Assembly (NCBI GenBank): GCA_964017155.1
Contig: OZ024857.1
Location: 384,201-448,200 of the forward strand
From: Oasisia sp. SBJ-2009
Taxonomy: Eukaryota; Annelida; Polychaeta; Sabellida; Siboglinidae
Direction: 5' to 3'
DNA: 64,000 bases
Shown here: positions 22,501 to 36,600 of the stretch, piece by piece
Numbering within the stretch: the first letter of the stretch is position 1
Layout: each line of letters begins with the position of its first letter
The notes under the pieces: model-generated
The model's input: only the letters and a program-made list of their open reading frames with translations
What the model was told of the DNA's origin: nothing
Database searches by the model: none
Made by a program: the position numbers and the translations under genes

Positions 22501-25500
22501 GATTTGTACATAAGTGCCAAATAGTGAAATACTGAAAACAAATTGAGAGTATACGTGCTTTTATGAGAGAGTGCGCGTGAAGTTGCGCGCCCGCAAGTGT
22601 AGGCATTGATGTACAAGTCGGGCCCACCTCAATTTTGGTATTATAACTGTATCTTTGCCAACATTTGATACTTGATTTTGTTAATTCAATCAATTATAAT
22701 CATCTTGCGCATATATATGTTTTATAACCAGCGCGTCTCAGCAGATTTTAAGGTCGAAAAGACAGCGTGGTCGGCATAAACACATTGTTTATCGCTCAAT
22801 TCATATGCACAGCGGAGTAACATGCACCGCTGCGCTTGCGACTGGCACAAATCGCGCTGTCTTTTCGACCTCAAAAGTTTGCCAAGACGCGCTGTTTATA
22901 AAACATAAATACGCGCAAGATGATTATAATTGAATGAATTAATTTATTCAAGTATCAAATGTTGGCAAAAATACTGATATAATAGCAACATTGAGGTGGG
23001 TCCGACTTGTACATAAGTGCCAAATAGTGAAATACTGAAAACAAATTGAGAGTATACGTGCTTTTATGAGAGAGTGCGCGTGAAGTTGCGCGCCCGCAAG
23101 TGTAGGCATTGATGTACAAGTCGGGCCCACCTCAATTTTGGTATTATAACTGTATCTTTGCCAACATTTGATACTTGATTTTGTTAATTCAATCAATTAT
23201 AATCATCTTGCGCATATATATGTTTTATAACCAGAGCGTCTCAGCAGATTTTAAGGTCGAAAAGAGAGCGTGGTCGGCATAAACAAATTGTTTATCGCTC
23301 AATTCATATGCACAGCGCAGTAACATGCACCGCTGCGCTTGCGACTGGCACAAATCGCGCTGTCTTTTCGACCTCAAAAGTTTGCCAAGACGCGCTGTTT
23401 ATAAAACATAAATACGCGCAAGATGATTATAATTGAATGAATTAATTTAATCAAGTATCAAATGTTGGCAAAAATACTGATATAATAGCAACATTGAGGT
23501 GGGTCCGATTTGTACATAAGTGCCAAATAGTGAAATACTGAAAACAAATTGAGAGTATACGTGCTTTTATGAGAGAGTGCGCGTGAAGTTGCGCGCCCGC
23601 AAGTGTAGGCATTGATGTACAAGTCGGGCCCACCTCAATTTTGGTATTATAACTGTATCTTTGCCAACATTTGATACTTGATTTTGTTAATTCAATCAAT
23701 TATAATCATCTTGCGCATATATATGTTTTATAACCAGCGCGTCTCAGCAGATTTTAAGGTCGAAAAGACAGCGTGGTCGGCATAAACACATTGTTTATCG
23801 CTCAATTCATATGCACAGCGGAGTAACATGCACCGCTGCGCTTGCGACTGGCACAAATCGCGCTGTCTTTTCGACCTCAAAAGTTTGCCAAGACGCGCTG
23901 TTTATAAAACATAAATACGCGCAAGATTATTATAATTGAATGAATTAATTTATTCAAGTATCAAATGTTGGCAAAAATACTGATATAATAGCAACATTGA
24001 GGTGGGTCCGACTTGTACATAAGTGCCAAATAGTGAAATACTGAAAACAAATTGAGAGTATACGTGCTTTTATGAGAGAGTGCGCGTGAAGTTGCGCGCC
24101 CGCAAGTGTAGGCATTGATGTACAAGTCGGGCCCACCTCAATTTTGGTATTATAACTGTATCTTTGCCAACATTTGATACTTGATTTTGTTAATTCAATC
24201 AATTATAATCATCTTGCGCATATATATGTTTTATAACCAGAGCGTCTCAGCAGATTTTAAGGTCGAAAAGAGAGCGTGGTCGGCATAAACAAATTGTTTA
24301 TCGCTCAATTCATATGCACAGCGCAGTAACATGCACCGCTGCGCTTGCGACTGGCACAAATCGCGCTGTCTTTTCGACCTCAAAAGTTTGCCAAGACGCG
24401 CTGTTTATAAAACATAAATACGCGCAAGATGATTATAATTGAATGAATTAATTTAATCAAGTATCAAATGTTGGCAAAAATACTGATATAATAGCAACAT
24501 TGAGGTGGGTCCGATTTGTACATAAGTGCCAAATAGTGAAATACTGAAAAAAAATTGAGAGTATACGTGCTTTTATGAGAGAGTGCGCGTGAAGTTGCGC
24601 GCCCGCAAGTGTAGGCATTGATGTACAAGTCGGGCCCACCTCAATTTTGGTATTATAACTGTATCTTTGCCAACATTTGATACTTGATTTTGTTAATTCA
24701 ATCAATTATAATCATCTTGCGCATATATATGTTTTATAACCAGCGCGTCTCAGCAGATTTTAAGGTCGAAAAGACAGCGTGGTCGGCATAAACACATTGT
24801 TTATCGCTCAATTCATATGCACAGCGGAGTAACATGCACCGCTGCGCTTGCGACTGGCACAAATCGCGCTGTCTTTTCGACCTCAAAAGTTTGCCAAGAC
24901 GCGCTGTTTATAAAACATAAATACGCGCAAGATGATTATAATTGAATGAATTAATTTATTCAAGTATCAAATGTTGGCAAAAATACTGATATAATAGCAA
25001 CATTGAGGTGGGTCCGACTTGTACATAAGTGCCAAATAGTGAAATACTGAAAACAAATTGAGAGTATACGTGCTTTTATGAGAGAGTGCGCGTGAAGTTG
25101 CGCGCCCGCAAGTGTAGGCATTGATGTACAAGTCGGGCCCACCTCAATTTTGGTATTATAACTGTATCTTTGCCAACATTTGATACTTGATTTTGTTAAT
25201 TCAATCAATTATAATCATCTTGCGCATATATATGTTTTATAACCAGAGCGTCTCAGCAGATTTTAAGGTCGAAAAGAGAGCGTGGTCGGCATAAACAAAT
25301 TGTTTATCGCTCAATTCATATGCACAGCGCAGTAACATGCACCGCTGCGCTTGCGACTGGCACAAATCGCGCTGTCTTTTCGACCTCAACAGTTTGCCAA
25401 GACGCGCTGTTTATAAAACATAAATACGCGCAGGATGATTAAAATTGAATGAATTAATTTAATCAAGTATCAATTGTTGCCAAAAACACTGATATAATAG

Positions 25501-26581
25501 CAACATTGAGGTGTTTCCGACTTGTACATAAGTGCCAAATAGTGAAATACTGAAAACAAATTGAGAGTATACGTGCTTTTATGAGAGATTGCGCGTGAAG
25601 GTACGCGCCCGCAAGTGTTGGCACTTATGTACAAGTCGGGCCCACCTCAATTTTGGTATTATAACTGTATCTTTGCCAACATTTGATACTTGATTTTGTT
25701 AATTCAATCAATTATAATCATCTTGCGCATATATATGTTTTATAACCAGAGCGTCTCAGCAGATTTTAAGGTCGAAAAGAGAGCGTGGTCGGCATAAACA
25801 AATTGTTTATCGCTCAATTCATATGCACAGCGCAGTAACATGCACCGCTGCGCTTGCGACTGGCACAAATCGCGCTGTCTTTTCGACCTCAAAAGTTTGC
25901 CAAGACGCGCTGTTTATAAAACATAAATACGCGCAAGATGATTATAATTGAATGAATTAATTTAATCAAGTATCAAATGTTGGCAAAAATACTGATATAA
26001 TAGCAACATTGAGGTGGGTCCGATTTGTACATAAGTGCCAAATAGTGAAATACTGAAAACAAATTGAGAGTATACGTGCTTTTATGAGAGAGTGCGCGTG
26101 AAGTTGCGCGCCCGCAAGTGTAGGCATTGATGTACAAGTCGGGCCCACCTCAATTTTGGTATTATAACTGTATCTTTGCCAACATTTGATACTTGATTTT
26201 GTTAATTCAATCAATTATAATCATCTTGCGCATATATATGTTTTATAACCAGCGCGTCTCAGCAGATTTTAAGGTCGAAAAGACAGCGTGGTCGGCATAA
26301 ACACATTGTTTATCGCTCAATTCATATGCACAGCGGAGTAACATGCACCGCTGCGCTTGCGACTGGCACAAATCGCGCTGTCTTTTCGACCTCAAAAGTT
26401 TGCCAAGACGCGCTGTTTATAAAACATAAATACGCGCAAGATGATTATAATTGAATGAATTAATTTAATCAAGTATCAAATGTTGGCAAAAATACTGATA
26501 TAATAGCAACATTGAGGTGGGTCCGACTTGTACATATGTGCCAAATAGTGAAATACTGAAAACAAATTGAGAGCATACGTG
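19536..26581. repeat. 14-unit HOR, copy 1 (7046 bp)
   Basis: Anchors: 19643 W, 20147 Q, 20651 F, 21155 GRT, 21658 NN, 22162 A', 22665 A, 23168 A', 23671 A, 24174 A', 24677 A, 25180 A'(caggatg), 25683 A', 26186 A. Four units of 504 bp and ten of 503 bp sum to 7046. Private changes include aacatacacc (around 21816), gattattat (around 23927) and a run of A replacing aaaacaaa (around 24550). In this copy the two variable units are A' and A. Confidence 0.9.
22055..25575. repeat. A'/A dimer alternation (about 1006-bp period)
   Basis: Seven successive units alternate between A' and A (anchors 22162 A', 22665 A, 23168 A', 23671 A, 24174 A', 24677 A, 25180 A'). A' has ccagagcg, gaaaagagagcg, aacaaattg and cagcgcag, and the unit after it shows gtccgatttg. 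A has ccagcgcg, gacagcg, aacacattg and cagcggag, often with atttattcaag. The same alternation recurs in copies 2 and 3 of the 14-unit HOR. It is a small HOR nested in a larger one. Confidence 0.88.
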
Positions 26582-29500
26582 CTTTTATGAGAGAGTGCGC
26601 GTGAAGTTGCGCGCCCGCAAGTGTAGGCATTAATGTACAAGTCGGGCCCACCTCAATTTTGGTATTATAACTGTATCTTTGCTAACATTTGATACTTGAT
26701 TTTGTTAATTCAATCAATTATAATCATCTTGCGCATATTAATGTTTTATATACAGCGCGTCCTAGCAGACTTTTGAGGTCGAAAAGACAGCGTGGTCGGC
26801 ATAAACAAACTGTTTATCGCTCATTTCATATGCACAGCGCAGTAACATGCACCTCTTCGCTTGCGACTGGCACAATTCGCGCTGTCTTTTGGACCTCAAA
26901 AGTTTGCTAAGACGCGCTGTTTATAAAACATAAATACGCGCAAGATGATTATAATTGAATGAATTAATTTAATCAAGTATCAAATGTTGGCAAAAATACT
27001 GATATAATAGCAACATTGAGGTGGGTCCGACTTGTACATAAGTGCCAAATAGTGAAATACTGAAAACAAATTGAGAGTATACGTGCTTTTATGAGAGATT
27101 GCGCGTGAAGGTACGCGCCCGCAAGTGTTGGCACTTATGTACAAGTCGGGCCCACCTCAATTTTGGTAATATAACTGTATTTTTGCCAACATTTGATACT
27201 TGATTTTGTTAATTCAATCAATTATAATCAACTTGCGCATATTAATGTTTTATATACAACGCGTCTTAGCAGACTTTTGAGGTCGAAAAGACAGCGTTGT
27301 CGGCATAAACAAACTGTTTATCGCTCATTTCATATGCACAGCGCAGTAACATGCACCTCTGCGCTTGCGACTGGCACAATTCGCGCTGTCTTTTCGACCT
27401 CAACAGTTTGCCAAGACGCGCTGTTTATAAAACATAAATACGCGCAAGATGATTATAATTGAATGAATTAATTTAATCAAGTATCAAATGTTGGCAAAAA
27501 TACTGATATAATAGCAACATTGAGGTGGGTCCGACTTGTACATAAGTGCCAAATAGTGAAATACTTAAAACAAATTGAGAGTATACGTGCTTTTATGAGA
27601 GAGTGCGCGTGAAGTTGCGCGCCCGCAAGTGTAGGCATTAATGTACAAGTCGGGCCCACCTCAATTTTGGTATTATAACTGTATCTTTGCTAACATTTGA
27701 TACTTGATTTTTTTAATTCAATCAATTATAATCATCTTGCGCATATTAATGTTTTATATACAGCGCGTCCTAGCAGACTTTTGAGGTCGAAAAGACAGCG
27801 TGGTCGGCATAAACAAACTGTTTATCGCTCATTTCATATGCACAGCGCAGTAACATGCACCTCTTCGCTTGCGACTGGCACAATTCGCGCTGTCTTTTCG
27901 ACCTCAAAAGTTTGCTAAGACGCGCTGTTTATAAAACATAAATACGCGCAAGATGATTATAATTGAATGAATTAATTTAATCAAGTATCAAATGTTGGCA
28001 AAAATACTGATATAATAGCAACATTGAGGTGGGTCCGACTTGTACATAAGTGCCAAATAGTGAAATACTGAAAACAAATTGAGAGCATACGTGCTTTTAT
28101 GAGAGAGTGCGCGTGAAGTTGCGCGCCCGCAAGTGTAGGCATTAACGTACAAGTCCGGCCCACCTCAATTTTGGTATTATAACTGTATCTTTGCCAACAT
28201 TTGATACTTGATTTTGTTAATTCAATCAATTATAATCATCTTGCGCATATATATGTTTTATAACCAGCGCGTCTCAGCAGATTTTAAGGTCGAAAAGACA
28301 GCGTGGTCGGCATAAACCCATTGTTTATCGCTCAATTCATATGCACAGCGGAGTAACATGCACCGCTGCGCTTGCGACTGGCACAAATCGCGCTGTCTTT
28401 TCGACCTCAAAAGTTTGCCAAGACGCGCTGTTTATAAAACATAAATACGCGCAAGATGATTAAAATTGAATGAATTAATTTAATCAAGTATCAAATGTTG
28501 GCAAAAACACTGATATAATAGCAACATTGAGGTGTTTCCGACTTGTACATAAGTGCCAAATAGTGAAATACTGAAAACAAATTGAGAGTATGCGTGCTTT
28601 TATGAGAGATTGCGCGTGAAGGTACGCGCCCGCAAGTGTAGGCATTAATGTACAAGTCGGGCCCACCTCAATTTTGGTATTATAACTGTATCTTTGCTAA
28701 CATTTGATACTTGATTTTGTTAATTCAATCAATTATAATAATCTTGCGCATATTAATGTTTTATATACAGCGCGTCCTAGCAGACTTTTGAGGTCGAAAA
28801 GACAGCGTGGTCGGCATAAACAAACTGTTTATCGCTCATTTCATATGCACAGCGGAGTAACATGCACCGCTGCGCTTGCGACTGGCACAAATCGCGCTGT
28901 CTTTTCGACCTCAAAAGTTTGCCAAGACGCGCTGTTTATAAAACATAAATACGCGCAAGATGATTAAAATTGAATGAATTAATTTAATCAAGTATCAAAT
29001 GTTGGCAAAAATACTGATATAATAGCAACATTGAGGTGGGTCCGACTTGTACATAAGTGCCAAATAGTGAAATACTGAAAACAAATTGAGAGTATACGTG
29101 CTTTTATGAGAGAGTGCGCGTGAAGTTGCGCGCCCGCAAGTGTAGGCATTGATGTACAAGTCGGGCCCACCTCAATTTTGGTATTATAACTGTATCTTTG
29201 CCAACATTTGATACTTGATTTTGTTAATTCAATCAATTATAATCATCTTGCGCATATATATGTTTTATAACCAGAGCGTCTCAGCAGATTTTAAGGTCGA
29301 AAAGAGAGCGTGGTCGGCATAAACAAATTGTTTATCGCTCAATTCATATGCACAGCGCAGTAACATGCACCGCTGCGCTTGCGACTGGCACAAATCGCGC
29401 TGTCTTTTCGACCTCAAAAGTTTGCCAAGACGCGCTGTTTATAAAACATAAATACGCGCAAGATGATTATAATTGAATGAATTAATTTAATCAAGTATCA

Positions 29501-32500
29501 AATGTTGGCAAAAATACTGATATAATAGCAACATTGAGGTGGGTCCGATTTGTACATAAGTGCCAAATAGTGAAATACTGAAAACAAATTGAGAGTATAC
29601 GTGCTTTTATGAGAGAGTGCGCGTGAAGTTGCGCGCCCGCAAGTGTAGGCATTGATGTACAAGTCGGGCCCACCTCAATTTTGGTATTATAACTGTATCT
29701 TTGCCAACATTTGATACTTGATTTTGTTAATTCAATCAATTATAATCATCTTGCGCATATATATGTTTTATAACCAGCGCGTCTCAGCAGATTTTAAGGT
29801 CGAAAAGACAGCGTGGTCGGCATAAACACATTGTTTATCGCTCAATTCATATGCACAGCGGAGTAACATGCACCGCTGCGCTTGCGACTGGCACAAATCG
29901 CGCTGTCTTTTCGACCTCAAAAGTTTGCCAAGACGCGCTGTTTATAAAACATAAATACGCGCAAGATGATTATAATTGAATGAATTAATTTATTCAAGTA
30001 TCAAATGTTGGCAAAAATACTGATATAATAGCAACATTGAGGTGGGTCCGACTTGTACATAAGTGCCAAATAGTGAAATACTGAAAACAAATTGAGAGTA
30101 TACGTGCTTTTATGAGAGAGTGCGCGTGAAGTTGCGCGCCCGCAAGTGTAGGCATTGATGTACAAGTCGGGCCCACCTCAATTTTGGTATTATAACTGTA
30201 TCTTTGCCAACATTTGATACTTGATTTTGTTAATTCAATCAATTATAATCATCTTGCGCATATATATGTTTTATAACCAGAGCGTCTCAGCAGATTTTAA
30301 GGTCGAAAAGAGAGCGTGGTCGGCATAAACAAATTGTTTATCGCTCAATTCATATGCACAGCGCAGTAACATGCACCGCTGCGCTTGCGACTGGCACAAA
30401 TCGCGCTGTCTTTTCGACCTCAAAAGTTTGCCAAGACGCGCTGTTTATAAAACATAAATACGCGCAAGATGATTATAATTGAATGAATTAATTTAATCAA
30501 GTATCAAATGTTGGCAAAAATACTGATATAATAGCAACATTGAGGTGGGTCCGATTTGTACATAAGTGCCAAATAGTGAAATACTGAAAACAAATTGAGA
30601 GTATACGTGCTTTTATGAGAGAGTGCGCGTGAAGTTGCGCGCCCGCAAGTGTAGGCATTGATGTACAAGTCGGGCCCACCTCAATTTTGGTATTATAACT
30701 GTATCTTTGCCAACATTTGATACTTGATTTTGTTAATTCAATCAATTATAATCATCTTGCGCATATATATGTTTTATAACCAGCGCGTCTCAGCAGATTT
30801 TAAGGTCGAAAAGACAGCGTGGTCGGCATAAACACATTGTTTATCGCTCAATTCATATGCACAGCGGAGTAACATGCACCGCTGCGCTTGCGACTGGCAC
30901 AAATCGCGCTGTCTTTTCGACCTCAAAAGTTTGCCAAGACGCGCTGTTTATAAAACATAAATACGCGCAAGATGATTATAATTGAATGAATTAATTTAAT
31001 CAAGTATCAAATGTTGGCAAAAATACTGATATAATAGCAACATTGAGGTGGGTCCGACTTGTACATAAGTGCCAAATAGTGAAATACTGAAAACAAATTG
31101 AGAGTATACGTGCTTTTATGAGAGAGTGCGCGTGAAGTTGCGCGCCCGCAAGTGTAGGCATTGATGTACAAGTCGGGCCCACCTCAATTTTGGTATTATA
31201 ACTGTATCTTTGCCAACATTTGATACTTGATTTTGTTAATTCAATCAATTATAATCATCTTGCGCATATATATGTTTTATAACCAGAGCGTCTCAGCAGA
31301 TTTTAAGGTCGAAAAGAGAGCGTGGTCGGCATAAACAAATTGTTTATCGCTCAATTCATATGCACAGCGCAGTAACATGCACCGCTGCGCTTGCGACTGG
31401 CACAAATCGCGCTGTCTTTTCGACCTCAAAAGTTTGCCAAGACGCGCTGTTTATAAAACATAAATACGCGCAAGATGATTATAATTGAATGAATTAATTT
31501 AATCAAGTATCAAATGTTGGCAAAAATACTGATATAATAGCAACATTGAGGTGGGTCCGATTTGTACATAAGTGCCAAATAGTGAAATACTGAAAACAAA
31601 TTGAGAGTATACGTGCTTTTATGAGAGAGTGCGCGTGAAGTTGCGCGCCCGCAAGTGTAGGCATTGATGTACAAGTCGGGCCCACCTCAATTTTGGTATT
31701 ATAACTGTATCTTTGCCAACATTTGATACTTGATTTTGTTAATTCAATCAATTATAATCATCTTGCGCATATATATGTTTTATAACCAGCGCGTCTCAGC
31801 AGATTTTAAGGTCGAAAAGACAGCGTGGTCGGCATAAACACATTGTTTATCGCTCAATTCATATGCACAGCGGAGTAACATGCACCGCTGCGCTTGCGAC
31901 TGGCACAAATCGCGCTGTCTTTTCGACCTCAAAAGTTTGCCAAGACGCGCTGTTTATAAAACATAAATACGCGCAAGATGATTATAATTGAATGAATTAA
32001 TTTATTCAAGTATCAAATGTTGGCAAAAATACTGATATAATAGCAACATTGAGGTGGGTCCGACTTGTACATAAGTGCCAAATAGTGAAATACTGAAAAC
32101 AAATTGAGAGTATACGTGCTTTTATGAGAGAGTGCGCGTGAAGTTGCGCGCCCGCAAGTGTAGGCATTGATGTACAAGTCGGGCCCACCTCAATTTTGGT
32201 ATTATAACTGTATCTTTGCCAACATTTGATACTTGATTTTGTTAATTCAATCAATTATAATCATCTTGCGCATATATATGTTTTATAACCAGAGCGTCTC
32301 AGCAGATTTTAAGGTCGAAAAGAGAGCGTGGTCGGCATAAACAAATTGTTTATCGCTCAATTCATATGCACAGCGCAGTAACATGCACCGCTGCGCTTGC
32401 GACTGGCACAAATCGCGCTGTCTTTTCGACCTCAACAGTTTGCCAAGACGCGCTGTTTATAAAACATAAATACGCGCAGGATGATTAAAATTGAATGAAT

Positions 32501-33629
32501 TAATTTAATCAAGTATCAATTGTTGCCAAAAACACTGATATAATAGCAACATTGAGGTGTTTCCGACTTGTACATAAGTGCCAAATAGTGAAATACTGAA
32601 AACAAATTGAGAGTATACGTGCTTTTATGAGAGATTGCGCGTGAAGGTACGCGCCCGCAAGTGTTGGCACTTATGTACAAGTCGGGCCCACCTCAATGTT
32701 GGTATTATAACTGTATTTTTGCCAACATTTGATACTTGATTTTGTTAATTCAATCAATTATAATCATCTTGCGCATATTAATGTTTTATATACAGCGCGT
32801 CTTAGCAGACTTTTGAGGTCGAAAAGACAGCGTTGTCGGCATAAACAAACTGTTTATCGCTCATTTCATTTGCACAGCGCAGTAACATGCACCTCTGCGC
32901 TTGCGACTGGCACAATTCGCGCTGTCTTTTCGACCTCAACAGTTTGCCAAGACGCGCTGTTTATAAAACATAAATACGCGCAAGATGATTATAATTGAAT
33001 GAATTAATTTAATCAAGTATCAAATGTTGGCAAAAATACTGATATAATAGCAACATTGAGGTGGGTCCGACTTGTACATATGTGCCAAATAGTGAAATAC
33101 TGAAAACAAATTGAGAGCATACGTGCTTTTATGAGAGAGTGCGCGTGAAGTTGCGCGCCCGCAAGTGTAGGCATTAATGTACAAGTCGGGCCCACCTCAA
33201 TTTTGGTATTATAACTGTATCTTTGCTAACATTTGATACTTGATTTTGTTAATTCAATCAATTATAATCATCTTGCGCATATTAATGTTTTATATACAGC
33301 GCGTCCTAGCAGACTTTTGAGGTCGAAAAGACAGCGTGGTCGGCATAAACAAACTGTTTATCGCTCATTTCATTTGCACAGCGCAGTAACATGCACCTCT
33401 GCGCTTGCGACTGGCACAATTCGCGCTGTCTTTTCGACCTCAACAGTTTGCCAAGACGCGCTGTTTATAAAACATAAATACGCGCAAGATGATTATAATT
33501 GAATGAATTAATTTAATCAAGTATCAAATGTTGGCAAAAATACTGATATAATAGCAACATTGAGGTGGGTCCGACTTGTACATATGTGCCAAATAGTGAA
33601 ATACTGAAAACAAATTGAGAGCATACGTG
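26582..33629. repeat. 14-unit HOR, copy 2 (7048 bp)
   Basis: Anchors: 26689 W, 27193 Q, 27697 F, 28201 GRT, 28704 NN, 29208 A', 29711 A, 30214 A', 30717 A, 31220 A', 31723 A, 32226 A'(caggatg), 32729 B, 33233 B/C hybrid (tcctagcag with catttgcac). The first twelve units match copy 1 almost base for base by eye. The last two differ in type from copy 1. Confidence 0.9.
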
Positions 33630-36600
33630 CTTTTATGAGAGAGTGCGCGTGAAGTTGCGCGCCCGCAAGTGTAGGCATTAATGTACAAGTCGGGCCCACC
33701 TCAATTTTGGTATTATAACTGTATCTTTGCTAACATTTGATACTTGATTTTGTTAATTCAATCAATTATAATCATCTTGCGCATATTAATGTTTTATATA
33801 CAGCGCGTCCTAGCAGACTTTTGAGGTCGAAAAGACAGCGTGGTCGGCATAAACAAACTGTTTATCGCTCATTTCATATGCACAGCGCAGTAACATGCAC
33901 CTCTTCGCTTGCGACTGGCACAATTCGCGCTGTCTTTTGGACCTCAAAAGTTTGCTAAGACGCGCTGTTTATAAAACATAAATACGCGCAAGATGATTAT
34001 AATTGAATGAATTAATTTAATCAAGTATCAAATGTTGGCAAAAATACTGATATAATAGCAACATTGAGGTGGGTCCGACTTGTACATAAGTGCCAAATAG
34101 TGAAATACTGAAAACAAATTGAGAGTATACGTGCTTTTATGAGAGATTGCGCGTGAAGGTACGCGCCCGCAAGTGTTGGCACTTATGTACAAGTCGGGCC
34201 CACCTCAATTTTGGTAATATAACTGTATTTTTGCCAACATTTGATACTTGATTTTGTTAATTCAATCAATTATAATCAACTTGCGCATATTAATGTTTTA
34301 TATACAACGCGTCTTAGCAGACTTTTGAGGTCGAAAAGACAGCGTTGTCGGCATAAACAAACTGTTTATCGCTCATTTCATATGCACAGCGCAGTAACAT
34401 GCACCTCTGCGCTTGCGACTGGCACAATTCGCGCTGTCTTTTCGACCTCAACAGTTTGCCAAGACGCGCTGTTTATAAAACATAAATACGCGCAAGATGA
34501 TTATAATTGAATGAATTAATTTAATCAAGTATCAAATGTTGGCAAAAATACTGATATAATAGCAACATTGAGGTGGGTCCGACTTGTACATAAGTGCCAA
34601 ATAGTGAAATACTTAAAACAAATTGAGAGTATACGTGCTTTTATGAGAGAGTGCGCGTGAAGTTGCGCGCCCGCAAGTGTAGGCATTAATGTACAAGTCG
34701 GGCCCACCTCAATTTTGGTATTATAACTGTATCTTTGCTAACATTTGATACTTGATTTTGTTAATTCAATCAATTATAATCATCTTGCGCATATTAATGT
34801 TTTATATACAGCGCGTCCTAGCAGACTTTTGAGGTCGAAAAGACAGCGTGGTCGGCATAAACAAACTGTTTATCGCTCATTTCATATGCACAGCGCAGTA
34901 ACATGCACCTCTTCGCTTGCGACTGGCACAATTCGCGCTGTCTTTTCGACCTCAAAAGTTTGCTAAGACGCGCTGTTTATAAAACATAAATACGCGCAAG
35001 ATGATTATAATTGAATGAATTAATTTAATCAAGTATCAAATGTTGGCAAAAATACTGATATAATAGCAACATTGAGGTGGGTCCGACTTGTACATAAGTG
35101 CCAAATAGTGAAATACTGAAAACAAATTGAGAGCATACGTGCTTTTATGAGAGAGTGCGCGTGAAGTTGCGCGCCCGCAAGTGTAGGCATTAACGTACAA
35201 GTCCGGCCCACCTCAATTTTGGTATTATAACTGTATCTTTGCCAACATTTGATACTTGATTTTGTTAATTCAATCAATTATAATCATCTTGCGCATATAT
35301 ATGTTTTATAACCAGCGCGTCTCAGCAGATTTTAAGGTCGAAAAGACAGCGTGGTCGGCATAAACCCATTGTTTATCGCTCAATTCATATGCACAGCGGA
35401 GTAACATGCACCGCTGCGCTTGCGACTGGCACAAATCGCGCTGTCTTTTCGACCTCAAAAGTTTGCCAAGACGCGCTGTTTATAAAACATAAATACGCGC
35501 AAGATGATTAAAATTGAATGAATTAATTTAATCAAGTATCAAATGTTGGCAAAAACACTGATATAATAGCAACATTGAGGTGTTTCCGACTTGTACATAA
35601 GTGCCAAATAGTGAAATACTGAAAACAAATTGAGAGTATACGTGCTTTTATGAGAGATTGCGCGTGAAGGTACGCACCCGCAAGTGTAGGCATTAATGTA
35701 CAAGTCGGGCCCACCTCAATTTTGGTATTATAACTGTATCTTTGCTAACATTTGATACTTGATTTTGTTAATTCAATCAATTATAATAATCTTGCGCATA
35801 TTAATGTTTTATATACAGCGCGTCCTAGCAGACTTTTGAGGTCGAAAAGACAGCGTGGTCGGCATAAACAAACTGTTTATCGCTCATTTCATATGCACAG
35901 CGGAGTAACATGCACCGCTGCGCTTGCGACTGGCACAAATCGCGCTGTCTTTTCGACCTCAAAAGTTTGCCAAGACGCGCTGTTTATAAAACATAAATAC
36001 GCGCAAGATGATTAAAATTGAATGAATTAATTTAATCAAGTATCAAATGTTGGCAAAAATACTGATATAATAGCAACATTGAGGTGGGTCCGACTTGTAC
36101 ATAAGTGCCAAATAGTGAAATACTGAAAACAAATTGAGAGTATACGTGCTTTTATGAGAGAGTGCGCGTGAAGTTGCGCGCCCGCAAGTGTAGGCATTGA
36201 TGTACAAGTCGGGCCCACCTCAATTTTGGTATTATAACTGTATCTTTGCCAACATTTGATACTTGATTTTGTTAATTCAATCAATTATAATCATCTTGCG
36301 CATATATATGTTTTATAACCAGAGCGTCTCAGCAGATTTTAAGGTCGAAAAGAGAGCGTGGTCGGCATAAACAAATTGTTTATCGCTCAATTCATATGCA
36401 CAGCGCAGTAACATGCACCGTTGCGCTTGCGACTGGCACAAATCGCGCTGTCTTTTCGACCTCAAAAGTTTGCCAAGACGCGCTGTTTATAAAACATAAA
36501 TACGCGCAAGATGATTATAATTGAATGAATTAATTTAATCAAGTATCAAATGTTGGCAAAAATACTGATATAATAGCAACATTGAGGTGGGTCCGATTTG

